A DNA stretch of 64,000 nt from Parahaliea maris. GTDB taxonomy: Bacteria; Pseudomonadota; Gammaproteobacteria; Pseudomonadales; Halieaceae. The stretch spans positions 62,001-126,000 of the forward strand of contig NZ_VRZA01000006.1 in NCBI RefSeq assembly GCF_008064665.1, in the 5' to 3' direction. Positions 29,269 to 38,891 of this stretch are shown one piece after another. A program made the translations under genes and the position numbers. Position 1 is the first letter of the stretch. The number at the start of each line of letters is the position of its first letter. The notes beneath the pieces were generated by a model, which saw only the letters and a list, made by a program, of their open reading frames with translations, was not told the DNA's origin and did not search any database.

Positions 29269-29705
29269 CCTGCCTCCTTTTCTTATTGGGCCCACACAAC
29301 GTGTGTTGATGGCTGTAGTGAGGCTAGCACGACAGTTCCGTTTCACTGTCAGTCGTCAGTGGGATAGATCCATAAGCAGCGCCGTTGAACAGCATTCTGA
29401 ACTGCGCATTGACTGTATCGCCAATGAGGGGATTCGATTCATTGACTACTATGGCGAACGGAGCTGCGGCCCGGTCGCTTGGCCTTCATTATCGCGCAGT
29501 CTCCCATTCGCAAGGTCGTAAAACCTAGCGAATACCAGCACCTGCGCGATGCCGGGCTTACGGGAAGTCGCGCACCGCATGCTGATGGCCAGGGTGAAGA
29601 GGTAGCCGCCACAACCTGGATTTTGGCCAAGTTTGGCAGGGCAAGCGCCGGATCACGTGCTACTTTTCTAGACAGGACGTCTTCACTTCAATAAGGAAAT
29701 TCGAC
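29269..29705. other. Divergent intergenic region
   Basis: No convincing gene is visible between the PQQ-like propeller gene and the DUF2235 gene. Short open frames on both strands lack ribosome binding sites and recognisable motifs. The region must hold both divergent promoters. Confidence 0.4.
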
Positions 29706-30788
29706 ATGGGACGCAATTTGCTCGTGAGCTTCGACGGCACCTGGAATACGCCGGACGACAACGGCGATATCGACGGTAACACCAATACCAATGTCAGGCT
29801 GTTCTACGAAGCTTGCGCCGCGACGACCCAGCAGGGGCGAACGCAGTTGAAATGGTACGACAAGGGAGTGGGGACACGGTGGTATAACCGCCTCGCCGGC
29901 GGCGTGTTCGGTGTGGGGCTGTCGCGCAACCTGGTCCAGGGCTATACCTGGCTGGTCGACAACTACCAGGATGGTGACGATATTTTCATTATCGGGTTTT
30001 CCCGCGGTGCTTACACGGCCCGCAGCCTGGTGGGCTTTTTGCGTAACGCGGGCCTGATCAAGCGTACGAGCGGTGGCAAGAAGCAACGCGACGAGCTGAT
30101 CAATGAAGCCTACCAACTGTATCGGGCCCGCGACGAGGGGGCGGATTCCCCGGCGGCGACGCGTTTCCGTGCCCAGTTTTCGCAAATGGTGCGGGTCAGG
30201 TTTCTCGGTGTCTGGGACACCGTGGGTGCTTTGGGTATTCCGGTCAACTCCTTCGACTGGTTCAATCGCCGCTATTATCAATTTCACGACACAGAGCTCA
30301 GCAGCATCGTCGAGAATGCGTTCCATGCCCTGGCCACCGACGAGCATCGCGAGAACTATGCCGCCACGATGTGGGACCCGAAGGAGAAACCGCGGCAGAC
30401 GGTTGAACAACGCTGGTTTGTCGGTGCCCATTCCAATGTGGGGGGTGGCTACAAGACCCGGACGCTGTCCAACCTGACCCTCCGCTGGATGGCGGACAAG
30501 GCCGGCACCTGTGGCCTGGCGCTGAAAACAACTGATCTGCCAAAAGTCAGCCGGCGCAACTACACCGGCAAGGCAATCGACTCCTACGAGGAGTTTCTCT
30601 CCGGCCTTTACCGTATCACCAGCGACCGCTACTACCGTCCGATTGGAGAAACCGCTAACGGGGGTGAAGGGGTAGATGAAGCTGTGCTGGAGCGCTATCG
30701 ATCAGATACCAGTTACCGGCCCAAAAACCCGGTGGGTGTTCACGTGGAAGGACTGCCGGATGCCGCTATCGGTCGTATCCGCGGTTGA
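29706..30788 (+). CDS. DUF2235 alpha/beta-hydrolase (Tle1-like phospholipase family)
   Basis: The 360-residue protein is preceded by ATAAGGAAATTCGAC. The N-terminal FDGTWNTPDD, nucleophile motif GFSRGAYTARSL (Ser in GFSRG), VWDTVGALGIP and late WFVGAHSNVGGGY are the diagnostic blocks of DUF2235. Tle1 effectors of type VI secretion share this fold, but no T6SS gene, PAAR/VgrG or immunity-like gene is adjacent here and no signal peptide is visible. The protein could be a housekeeping cytosolic lipase. It is a single-gene unit between divergent and convergent neighbours. Confidence 0.85.
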   Translation: MGRNLLVSFDGTWNTPDDNGDIDGNTNTNVRLFYEACAATTQQGRTQLKWYDKGVGTRWYNRLAGGVFGVGLSRNLVQGYTWLVDNYQDGDDIFIIGFSRGAYTARSLVGFLRNAGLIKRTSGGKKQRDELINEAYQLYRARDEGADSPAATRFRAQFSQMVRVRFLGVWDTVGALGIPVNSFDWFNRRYYQFHDTELSSIVENAFHALATDEHRENYAATMWDPKEKPRQTVEQRWFVGAHSNVGGGYKTRTLSNLTLRWMADKAGTCGLALKTTDLPKVSRRNYTGKAIDSYEEFLSGLYRITSDRYYRPIGETANGGEGVDEAVLERYRSDTSYRPKNPVGVHVEGLPDAAIGRIRG

Positions 30789-30889
30789 GCCTGGCACTTG
30801 GAAAACGTGGTTTGAGGGCTTCTATAGCCAGGAAGACTGAACACACCGCGGCGTGAAGCGTCTTCCCGGCAGACGGCTACAGTCCGCAA

Positions 30890-31795
30890 TCAGGCTGACC
30901 GGACACTCAGGGCGGAGCCCACTTTGGAGTTATTGGGCCGCCCGAGTAAATCACTGATGAAGCTCCCCGTAGCGACCAGTTTGGGGAGGTCGATCCCGTG
31001 TGCTATGCCCAGCCCATCGAGCAGATAGACGACATCCTCGGTGGCGACATTTCCCGTTGCACCCTTGGCGTAGGGACATCCGCCCAGACCGGCGACAGAG
31101 CTGTCGACAACGGCGATGCCCATTTGCAGCGATGTCAGAATATTGGCGATGGCCATGCCATAGGTATCGTGGCAATGCACCGCCAGGTAGTCGGCGGCAA
31201 TGGAGGGTAACAGCCCCTCGAGCAGTGTTTCGAAATCCCGGGGGGTACCGACACCGATGGTGTCGCCGAGCGAGACTTCGTAGCAACCCAGTTCCAGCAG
31301 CGCCTCACTCACCTGCCTGACCGGCTCGGGGGCAATCTTCCCTTCGTAGGGACACCCCACCACACACGACACGTATCCGCGAACGCGAACGCCCGCGTCC
31401 TGCGCCGCCTTCACCACCGGCTTGAAGCGAGCAATGCTTTCTTCGACAGAGCAGTTGATGTTCTTCTGGCTGAAACTCTCGGACGCCGAGCCGAAGATGG
31501 CCACTTCGTCCGCCTGCGCCTCCATGGCGCGTTCAAAGCCCTGGAGATTGGGCGTGAGGGCTGCGTACACAACCCCCGGTTTGCGCTCCAGGGAACCAAA
31601 CACCGCCTCGCTGTCCGCCATTTGTGGAACCCACTTCGGGTTCACAAAGCTCCCGGCTTCAACGTAAACGAGGCCACTGTCGACCAGGCGCCGGATCAAC
31701 TCGATCTTGCTGGAAGTGGCTACCGGCTTTTTCTCGTTCTGTAGCCCGTCGCGGGGGCCAACTTCAACCACTCGGACGCGCGCTGGCAGTGCCAT
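30890..31795 (-). CDS. Hydroxymethylglutaryl-CoA lyase
   Basis: The 301-residue protein shows the catalytic RxD motif in VEVGPRDGLQNEKK (residues 10-23), the VSLGDTIGVGTP block and the flexible-loop GLGGCPYAKGATGN with its active-site cysteine. It splits HMG-CoA into acetoacetate and acetyl-CoA, the last step of leucine degradation. It is divergent from the acyl-CoA dehydrogenase pair, which suggests a branched-chain acyl-CoA or related catabolic locus. However, no methylcrotonyl-CoA carboxylase or isovaleryl-CoA dehydrogenase is clearly present in the window. Confidence 0.94.
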   Translation of the reverse strand: MALPARVRVVEVGPRDGLQNEKKPVATSSKIELIRRLVDSGLVYVEAGSFVNPKWVPQMADSEAVFGSLERKPGVVYAALTPNLQGFERAMEAQADEVAIFGSASESFSQKNINCSVEESIARFKPVVKAAQDAGVRVRGYVSCVVGCPYEGKIAPEPVRQVSEALLELGCYEVSLGDTIGVGTPRDFETLLEGLLPSIAADYLAVHCHDTYGMAIANILTSLQMGIAVVDSSVAGLGGCPYAKGATGNVATEDVVYLLDGLGIAHGIDLPKLVATGSFISDLLGRPNNSKVGSALSVRSA

Positions 31796-32126
31796 GAAAG
31801 CTTCTCCAGGGGATACAAACAGGGTGAATTCAGGCGCACTAGTGTATTCGCTATTCGATATCGAGTCGACTTGGCGGATCCGGCCTGGTAACCCATTGAA
31901 AAATATGATGAAAATACTCTTCCGGAGACGTGTTTTTTGCGCTGGATTCGGCGCGGTGCCCGGGGTTGTACGGACGCCGCCTTATACCCCGGCGCGGGAA
32001 ATTACTCGGCTCTGGCAGGCCCTGACAGCTATCCTGTCTTGTGTCACTCCAGCTTTCTCGCTATCGTACATGCCCGTTTGATAAAAAACATACTTGAAAG
32101 TCAAATCCAGCTGCCAGGAGATTTCC
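31796..32126. other. Divergent promoter region of acyl-CoA genes
   Basis: No gene is visible in these 331 bases between HMG-CoA lyase and the first acyl-CoA dehydrogenase. A short palindrome ACTTGAAAGT at 32092-32101 resembles ACTTTAAGT at 41703-41711 in front of the tandem TetR gene. The shared operator idea is weak. Confidence 0.4.
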
Positions 32127-33305
32127 ATGGATACCCGTTTCGCGCCAGAGGACATCGCGTTTCGCGATGAAGTGAGGGCCTTCTTCGACAAGGCTTATGA
32201 CGACGAGTTGCAGGCGCGGCTCGCGCGGAAGGACACCTTCAAGGACGCAGTGATCGACTGGCAGAAGCGCCTTTTCGAGCAGGGCTGGATTGCGCCGAAC
32301 TGGCCGGAGGAGTTCGGTGGCACTGGCTGGACTCACACCCAGAAGTACATCTTCGATTCCGAGCGCGCCTCCCGCGGTATCCGGGATGTCGTGCCCTTTG
32401 GGCTGCGCATGGTGGCGCCGGTCATCTATACCTTTGGCAACGAAGAACAGAAGTCCCGCTTCCTGCCGCGCATTCTCAGTAGCGATGACTGGTGGTGCCA
32501 GGGTTACTCGGAACCCGGCTCCGGCTCCGACCTGGCCTCCCTCAAGACCAAGGCCGTACGGGAAGGCGACGAATACGTGGTGAACGGCGCCAAGATCTGG
32601 ACGACCTACGCCCAATACGCCGACTGGATATTCTGCCTGGTGCGCACGAGTAGCGAGGGCAAGAAGCAGGAGGGCATCAGCTTCCTGCTGATCGACATGA
32701 AGTCCCCCGGCATCAAGGTCAACCCGATTGTCTCGATCGACAACCACCACAGCCTGAACGAGGTGGAGTTCAATGATGTGCGGGTTCCTGTTGCCAACCG
32801 TATCGGCGAGGAAAACAAGGGCTGGACCTACGCCAAGGCGTTGCTGGCCCACGAGCGCACCACTATTGCCGAGGTCGCCGACAGCAAACGCGGGTTCCAG
32901 ACTGTGTGCGACGCCGCGGCCGCCGAGGTGAACGGCGGCAAGCGTCTGATCGACGATCCCCTGTTCCGCAAGCGCCTCTCGGATATCGAAATCGAATTGA
33001 TGGCTCTGGAGTTCACCGAGTTGCGGGTACTGGCGACAGTGGCCTCTGGCGGTGCCCCCGGGGCGGAGTCCTCGTTGCTGAAGATCAAGGGAACGGAACT
33101 CCAGCAGGCCATCCAGGAGTTGCGCATGGAAGTCGCCGCCTATTACCAGGGCGTGCTCCCTACCGACCTCAGTGCTGAGGAACTGGGCCACAGCTTCGGC
33201 AGTGCTGCCCGGCAGTCGTACATGTACGGCCGGGCCGCGACTGTCTATGGCGGCTCCAACGAAGTGCAAAAGAACATCATTGCCAAGGCCGTACTGGGCC
33301 TGTAA
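32127..33305 (+). CDS. Acyl-CoA dehydrogenase
   Basis: The 392-residue reading starts at the ATG at 32127 after CAGGAG, avoiding an in-frame extension upstream. The FAD-binding GYSEPGSGSDLASLKTKA, WTTYAQYADWIF and the C-terminal YGGSNEVQKNIIAK are typical of the family. It is the first of two adjacent dehydrogenase genes separated by 19 bases; such unlike pairs often form a heteromeric enzyme in actinobacterial and marine proteobacterial steroid or cyclic-acid pathways. Whether they form a complex here cannot be shown from sequence. Confidence 0.94.
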   Translation: MDTRFAPEDIAFRDEVRAFFDKAYDDELQARLARKDTFKDAVIDWQKRLFEQGWIAPNWPEEFGGTGWTHTQKYIFDSERASRGIRDVVPFGLRMVAPVIYTFGNEEQKSRFLPRILSSDDWWCQGYSEPGSGSDLASLKTKAVREGDEYVVNGAKIWTTYAQYADWIFCLVRTSSEGKKQEGISFLLIDMKSPGIKVNPIVSIDNHHSLNEVEFNDVRVPVANRIGEENKGWTYAKALLAHERTTIAEVADSKRGFQTVCDAAAAEVNGGKRLIDDPLFRKRLSDIEIELMALEFTELRVLATVASGGAPGAESSLLKIKGTELQQAIQELRMEVAAYYQGVLPTDLSAEELGHSFGSAARQSYMYGRAATVYGGSNEVQKNIIAKAVLGL

Positions 33306-33324
33306 GCGCGAGGGATAACAGACC

Positions 33325-34461
33325 ATGAATTTCGACTTTACTGAAGAACAGTCCATGCTCCGCGACAGCGTGGCGCGCTACGTGCAGGACAGCTACGACT
33401 TTGACACTCGCCGGGCGATCGCAGATTCCGAAGAGGGTTTCAGCCGCGAACAGTGGCAGACGTTCGCCGAGTTGGGATGGCTGTCGGTACCGTTTGCCGA
33501 AGAGCACGGCGGCTTTGGCGGCGGCCCGGTGGACACGATGCTGCTGATGGAGGAACTGGGGAAGGGGCTGGTGCTGGAGCCTTACCTGGCCACTGTACTC
33601 CTGTTCGGCGGCCTGCTGCAGCGCAGCGGCAATACGGCACTGGCGGCTGATTACCTGCCGCGGGTAATCGAGGGGAGCTGTCTCGGTGCTTTTGCCTACC
33701 TGGAGCGCCAGAGTCGTTTTGAGCTGAGTGACGTTCTGACCCGCGCCGAGCCCGAGGGCGACGGCTACCGGCTCAGTGGTGAAAAGGTGGTGGTATTCAA
33801 TGGCGCCACTGCCGATACCCTGATTGTCAGTGCCCGCACTGCCGGAGAGCAATACGACCGGGCGGGTATCAGCCTGTTCCTGCTGCCCGCGGGTGCCGAC
33901 GGTGTGACCATTACTTCCTTCAAGCAGATGGATGGCCAGACCGTGGCTAATATCGCCCTGGACAGTGTTCAGGTGGGTTCCGGGCAGTTATTGGGCGAAG
34001 CGGGCGCCGCCATGGACCTGATCGAACCCACGGTTGAGGCAGCCATCATCGCCCTGGCAGCCGAAGCGTTGGGGATCATGTCCCAGCTCAATGCCAAGAC
34101 CCTGGAGTACACCAAGACCCGCAAACAGTTCGGCGTTGCCATCGGCAGCTTCCAGGCCCTGCAACACCGCATGGTGGATACCTTCATGGCCTACGAGCAG
34201 ACCAAATCCCTGCTTTACCGCGCGGTGTGTGAACTCGAGGAGGGGGCTGATACCGCAGCCGCTACGGTTCACGCCCTGAAAGTCATGGTGGACCGGGCAG
34301 GCAAGCTCGTTTACGGCGAAGCCATCCAGATGCATGGCGGCATGGGGCTCACCGATGAACTGGATATCGGCCATTACGCCAAGCGCCTGATGATGATCAA
34401 TGCGACCTTTGGCAATGGTGACTTCCACCAGGCGGTTTTTGACGAACTGCGCTACGGTTGA
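33325..34461 (+). CDS. Acyl-CoA dehydrogenase (second subunit type)
   Basis: The 378-residue protein is shorter and more diverged than its neighbour. It retains LGWLSVPFAEEHGGFGGGPVDT, TRKQFGVAIGSFQALQHRMVDTF and the C-terminal QMHGGMGLTDELDIGHYAKRL. The catalytic Glu position could not be fixed by eye. It follows the first dehydrogenase in the same direction and is probably co-transcribed with it and with the LLM and SDR genes. Together these look like beta-oxidation of an unusual or branched acyl-CoA. Confidence 0.93.
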   Translation: MNFDFTEEQSMLRDSVARYVQDSYDFDTRRAIADSEEGFSREQWQTFAELGWLSVPFAEEHGGFGGGPVDTMLLMEELGKGLVLEPYLATVLLFGGLLQRSGNTALAADYLPRVIEGSCLGAFAYLERQSRFELSDVLTRAEPEGDGYRLSGEKVVVFNGATADTLIVSARTAGEQYDRAGISLFLLPAGADGVTITSFKQMDGQTVANIALDSVQVGSGQLLGEAGAAMDLIEPTVEAAIIALAAEALGIMSQLNAKTLEYTKTRKQFGVAIGSFQALQHRMVDTFMAYEQTKSLLYRAVCELEEGADTAAATVHALKVMVDRAGKLVYGEAIQMHGGMGLTDELDIGHYAKRLMMINATFGNGDFHQAVFDELRYG

Positions 34462-34568
34462 ATGCTCTGTGGCCGTCGGGTATTTGCCCGTAACCGGCCA
34501 CAGGCGTAACGTAGATCACCCACAGTGATATCGCGGCACCCACCGGGTGCGCTTTCCGGAGAAAAACG

Positions 34569-35609
34569 ATGAAACTCGGATTTTTGCTCGGCTATTCAGG
34601 CAAAGAGATACACATCCCGCTGGATTTGATCAAACAGGCGGAGTCGATGGGATACGACTCCGTATGGACCGCTGAAGCCTACGGCAATGATGCCGTGACC
34701 ACTGCGACCTGGGTTCTGGCCAATACCACCAAAATTCGTACCGGTACTGCCATTATGCAGATGCCGGCGCGTACGCCTGCCATGTGTGCGATGACCGCAA
34801 TGTCGCTGGACCAGCTTTCGGGCGGACGGTTTATTGTGGGCCTTGGCGCTTCCGGCCCCCAGGTGGTGGAAGGCTGGCACGGCGTGCCCTATGGCAAGCC
34901 GGTGACACGCACCCGCGAGTACATTCAGATCATGCGCAAGATCATGGAGCGCGACGGGCCGGTTGAGTTCGATGGTGAGATGTACCAGTTGCCGAACAAG
35001 GGGGAGGGCACGACAGGGCTGGGGAAACCCCTCAAGTCCATCCTCAGCGGCAGCCCCGACATCCCCATCTATACTGCATCGATTACCCCCGCCGGGCTGC
35101 GCTGTGCCGGCGAAGTGGCGGATGGTGTCTTCCCGGTGTGGATGGACCCGAACAAGTTCGATGTGCTGGGCGAGCACATCGAGAAGGGCTTCGCCAAGGC
35201 CGGCAACGGCAAGAGCCTCAAGGATTTCGATGTCGCGCCTTTCGTCTCAGTGGCGATGAACGACGACCTGGACGCCGCCTACGATTCCCTGCGGCCCTGG
35301 CTCGCACTCTACATTGGCGGCATGGGTGCCCGGAACAAGAACTTCTACAATGACTACGCGACGCGCCTGGGCTACGGCGACGCGGCGGCGCAGATTCAGG
35401 ACCTGTACCTGTCTGGCAAGAAGGCCGAGGCCGAGGCTGCCGTACCCAATGAGCTGCTGGACGATGTCGCCCTGGTGGGTCCGAAGGAGCGCATTATCGA
35501 ACGCCTGGCGCCCTGGAAGGAAGCGGGTAAGCGCGGTGAAGTGGGAACCATGTTGCTCGGTGTGCACGATACGGAAGTACTCGAACTGTTTGCGCAGGAG
35601 CTGCTCTGA
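34569..35609 (+). CDS. LLM-class flavin-dependent (F420 type) oxidoreductase
   Basis: The 346-residue TIM-barrel protein belongs to the luciferase-like family, with MKLGFLLGYSGKE at the start, SVWTAEAYGNDAVT, KIRTGTAIMQMPARTPAM and GRFIVGLGASGPQVVEGWHG. The pattern matches the so-called LLM class F420-dependent oxidoreductases, although F420 or FMN use cannot be decided without a structure. Its last bases overlap the next gene (TGATG). It belongs to the acyl-CoA operon by position. Confidence 0.9.
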   Translation: MKLGFLLGYSGKEIHIPLDLIKQAESMGYDSVWTAEAYGNDAVTTATWVLANTTKIRTGTAIMQMPARTPAMCAMTAMSLDQLSGGRFIVGLGASGPQVVEGWHGVPYGKPVTRTREYIQIMRKIMERDGPVEFDGEMYQLPNKGEGTTGLGKPLKSILSGSPDIPIYTASITPAGLRCAGEVADGVFPVWMDPNKFDVLGEHIEKGFAKAGNGKSLKDFDVAPFVSVAMNDDLDAAYDSLRPWLALYIGGMGARNKNFYNDYATRLGYGDAAAQIQDLYLSGKKAEAEAAVPNELLDDVALVGPKERIIERLAPWKEAGKRGEVGTMLLGVHDTEVLELFAQELL

Positions 35610-36400
35610 TGCAGGTGGCGGGTAAGATCATCGTCGTTACCGGTGGCGCCAACGGCATCGGCAAGGCCCTGTGTGAGCGCTTTGCCGCAGAGGGCGCCGA
35701 GCGGGTCGTTGTTGCCGACCTGGAGCGCGATAACGCCCGGGTGGTAGCGGAAGCCATTGGCGGTGATGCCTACGGCGTCGATGTACGCGACGAGCAGCAG
35801 ATCGCCGCCATGGTACTGGAGGTGGAAGCGAAGTACGGTCGCATCGACCTGTTTTGCAGCAACGCGGGAATCATTGCGGGTGACGGTGAGCCCTGGTGGG
35901 CCACCTCTGCGCCCAACAGCACCTGGCAGGCCATGTGGGACATTCACGTGATGTCACATGTCTATGCTGCGCGCGCTTGCCTGCCGGGCATGATCGAGCG
36001 AGGAGAGGGCTACTTCCTCAACACGGCCTCAGCGGCTGGCTTGCTTAACCAGGTGGGTGACGCGGCTTACTCCACCACCAAACACGCCGCCATCGGCTTT
36101 GCCGAGGCCCTGGCCATTACTCATGGCGACGACGGTATCAAGGTGTCCGCGCTCTGCCCACAGGCTGTAGCCACACGCATGATTGGTGAGAACAAGGATG
36201 GCGGCACCGCCGGGGTCGATGGTGTGATTACACCGGAAGCTGTCGCCCAGGCAGTGGTGGAAGGGCTCGAGGAGGAGGCGTTCCTCATCCTGCCCCATAA
36301 AGAGGTGGTGGAGTACCGGGCCCATAAAGCGGCCAACTATGACCGCTGGCTAGGCGGTATGCGCAAGCTGCGTCGCAAGTTCGGCAATCCGAAGCTCTGA
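35609..36400 (+). CDS. Short-chain dehydrogenase/reductase
   Basis: The 263-residue protein starts at an ATG that overlaps the stop of the LLM gene. It has the classical TGGANGIG cofactor motif near residue 13, SNAGI in place of NNAG, and the catalytic YSTTK around residue 151. A Ser is visible upstream (LNTASAAGLL). The family covers hydroxyacyl or alcohol oxidation, and location in the acyl-CoA operon suggests a 3-hydroxyacyl-type step. Substrate and stereochemistry remain open. Confidence 0.92.
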   Translation: MQVAGKIIVVTGGANGIGKALCERFAAEGAERVVVADLERDNARVVAEAIGGDAYGVDVRDEQQIAAMVLEVEAKYGRIDLFCSNAGIIAGDGEPWWATSAPNSTWQAMWDIHVMSHVYAARACLPGMIERGEGYFLNTASAAGLLNQVGDAAYSTTKHAAIGFAEALAITHGDDGIKVSALCPQAVATRMIGENKDGGTAGVDGVITPEAVAQAVVEGLEEEAFLILPHKEVVEYRAHKAANYDRWLGGMRKLRRKFGNPKL

Positions 36401-36411
36401 CGGAACCGGGT

Positions 36412-38184
36412 ATGTCGGATGCGTTGACGGATGTCAGCCAGATTGAGAAAAAGGAGCGCTTTGCCCGCTCCATTCTCAACGGGTTTGAGTCCTACTTCGC
36501 CGAATTCCAGAACATCACCCTGGCCGCTCGCACCCGCTTTGAAAATGCCGATTGGCACGGGATGCATGCTTCCTCGATAGATCGCATCGATCTTTACAAG
36601 CACAAAACCACGGCTGTACTGGATGTTGTGGAGCTGATCGCGGGTGACCAGCTGCGTGACTTTCAGTTCTGGACAGATACCAAGGCAGTGTATGCCGGCC
36701 TGATCGAAGGGCACAACAATTTCGAGATGGCCGAGACATTTTTTAACTCGGTGTATTGTGCGGTTTTCAAGCACCGCAAGATCCGCGACGAGCACGCCTT
36801 TGTATTTTCACCCCAGGGCGACATGCCTCCCTCGGATTTCCGCAAGGTGGTCCGGCGCTACCCGCTGTCGGGTACGCTGGCGGAATTGCTGCGGGACTTG
36901 TTTGCAGATTATGCCTTCAGCCTTCCCTACGAGGATCTCGAGCGGGATGTTGGCTTTGTTATTGACGCCATCGACGATTTTCTCGCCCCGCGCTTTGATA
37001 TCGGTCGCGAGGGCGTAGAGTTCCAGATGCTGGAACATTACTTTTTCCGCAACAAGGGTGCCTACATTGTAGGGCGTATTGTATCGGGTTCCGACTCCAT
37101 GCCCATCGTGTTCCCTCTCATGCAGTCGGCAGATAGTGAAGTGTTTGTGGACACGATTCTGTTCGGGGCCGACAAGTGCAGTGTGCTGTTCAGCTTCACT
37201 CGCTCATATTTCATGGTGGATGCGAGTATCCCGTCGCAGTATGTGTTGTTTTTGCAGCAGTTGATGCCCGCCAAGCCAATCTCCGAAATATACAGCGCCA
37301 TGGGTTACAACAAGCACGGTAAAACCTACTATCACCGCTGTGCATTCCGCCACATGACCCGCACTTCCGATCAGTTCATGATCGCCCCGGGAATCAAGGG
37401 CATGGTAATGAGCGTGTTTACCATGCCGTCCTATGACTTCGTCTTCAAGATTATCAAGGACCGGTTTACGCCACCCAAGGAGATGACCCACGAGCAGGTG
37501 AAGGAAAAGTACCGCCTGGTTAAGCGCTGGGACAGGGCGGGGCGCATGGCAGATACCCAGGAATTCACCAACCTGGCCTTTGCCAGGGAGCGGTTTTCTG
37601 ACGAATTGATGGCCGAGCTGCACAAAGTGGCCCCCTCGCTCATCGAAGAACATGGCAAGGCGCTGGTGATCAAGCACGTGTATGTCGAAAGACGCATGAT
37701 TCCCCTCAACCTGTACCTGCAGGATGCCACCGACGAACAGGTGGCGGCGGTCATGGATGAATATGGCAATGCCATCAAGCAGCTGGCCTCGGCCAACATT
37801 TTCCCGGGTGACATGTTGCTGAAAAATTTTGGGGTGACGCGTCATGGCCGGGTTGTGTTCTATGACTATGACGAGATCCAGCCGCTGATGGACTGCAACT
37901 TCCGCAAGATTCCCGAGCCGAGAAACGAGGCCGAGGAACTGGCCAGCACGCCCTGGTACTCTGTGGGCCCCAACGACATTTTTCCCGAAGAGTTCCGCCT
38001 GTTCTTCTCGGGTAACCAACGCGCACGAAAGGTATTTGACGCCATGCACAGCGATATTTACGAAGTGGACTTCTGGCAGGGACTGCAACGACGAATCAGC
38101 GAGGGATACATCGAAGACTTCTTTCCCTATCGCCGTAAATTGCGTTTTCCCCGGGAAGACGCCGCTGCCAGGGAGGCGGTGTAA
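36412..38184 (+). CDS. aceK: Isocitrate dehydrogenase kinase/phosphatase
   Basis: The 590-residue protein has the AceK pattern throughout, including LYKHKTTAVLDVVELI, FFRNKGAYIVGRIV, YHRCAFRHMTRTSDQFMIAPGIKGMVMSVFTMPSYDFVFKIIKD and DYDEIQPL. AceK phosphorylates and dephosphorylates isocitrate dehydrogenase to divide carbon between the TCA cycle and the glyoxylate shunt. In enterics it follows aceB-aceA, but here those genes are absent from the window. It lies just after the acyl-CoA operon (12 bases after the SDR), consistent with growth on acetyl-CoA-yielding substrates. Confidence 0.97.
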   Translation: MSDALTDVSQIEKKERFARSILNGFESYFAEFQNITLAARTRFENADWHGMHASSIDRIDLYKHKTTAVLDVVELIAGDQLRDFQFWTDTKAVYAGLIEGHNNFEMAETFFNSVYCAVFKHRKIRDEHAFVFSPQGDMPPSDFRKVVRRYPLSGTLAELLRDLFADYAFSLPYEDLERDVGFVIDAIDDFLAPRFDIGREGVEFQMLEHYFFRNKGAYIVGRIVSGSDSMPIVFPLMQSADSEVFVDTILFGADKCSVLFSFTRSYFMVDASIPSQYVLFLQQLMPAKPISEIYSAMGYNKHGKTYYHRCAFRHMTRTSDQFMIAPGIKGMVMSVFTMPSYDFVFKIIKDRFTPPKEMTHEQVKEKYRLVKRWDRAGRMADTQEFTNLAFARERFSDELMAELHKVAPSLIEEHGKALVIKHVYVERRMIPLNLYLQDATDEQVAAVMDEYGNAIKQLASANIFPGDMLLKNFGVTRHGRVVFYDYDEIQPLMDCNFRKIPEPRNEAEELASTPWYSVGPNDIFPEEFRLFFSGNQRARKVFDAMHSDIYEVDFWQGLQRRISEGYIEDFFPYRRKLRFPREDAAAREAV

Positions 38185-38891
38185 TGGCGACGCTGTATCT
38201 CATACGTCATGGCCAGGCGTCTTTCGGGGCCGACGATTACGACAAACTGTCTGAGCTCGGTTGCCGGCAGGCCTCGGCCATGGGGCGCTATCTGGCCCTG
38301 CACGGAATACACCTGGATGCAGCCTACAGTGGCAACTTGCTGCGCCAACGGGAAACAGCCCAGCTGGCGCTCGCAAGCCAGGCTCAGACTGTGCCTCACC
38401 ATGTGGATCCGCGCTTCAACGAGGTCAACAATGACGAGCAACTGGAACACCTTGTACCGGAGCTGGTCGCAAGCAATGATCGGCTGCGGGCACTTATGGA
38501 CAAGGGCTTGCGCGAAAGCAAGGACTACCAGAAGGTGATCGAGGCGGTATTCAATTACTGGGTATCGCCCGCGTGTCAGCATCCCGACATCCAGAGCTGG
38601 GAGGATTACTCAACAGGTGTGCGTAGCGCTGTCCGCGACCTGATTGCCGAACAGGGCGCCGGAAAGACTGTGGCCGTGTTCACCTCGGGCGGAACCATTG
38701 CGACCATCGTGGCGCAGGTGCTTGGCCTTGGGGGCGAGCACACCTACAAGTTCTACGAACCCATCTTCAATTGCTCGGTGACCCAGCTTTTCTACAGCGG
38801 TGACAAGGTTTCCCTGTCGTACTTCAACGATCGCTCATTCCTGCAGATGATGGGGCGCGAGTCAGACGAGAACCTGGTGAGCTACCGGTGA
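38184..38891 (+). CDS. Histidine phosphatase (phosphoglycerate-mutase-like) family protein
   Basis: The 235-residue protein starts at an ATG overlapping the aceK stop (TAATG). The catalytic RHG motif is in LIRHGQASFGADDYDKLSELG, and a second His-type segment AVFTSGGTIATIV replaces the usual GH pair. It lies between aceK and a second phosphatase, with four bases overlapping the latter. The substrate is unknown. Two unlike members side by side suggest a pair in one pathway. Confidence 0.88.
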   Translation: MATLYLIRHGQASFGADDYDKLSELGCRQASAMGRYLALHGIHLDAAYSGNLLRQRETAQLALASQAQTVPHHVDPRFNEVNNDEQLEHLVPELVASNDRLRALMDKGLRESKDYQKVIEAVFNYWVSPACQHPDIQSWEDYSTGVRSAVRDLIAEQGAGKTVAVFTSGGTIATIVAQVLGLGGEHTYKFYEPIFNCSVTQLFYSGDKVSLSYFNDRSFLQMMGRESDENLVSYR

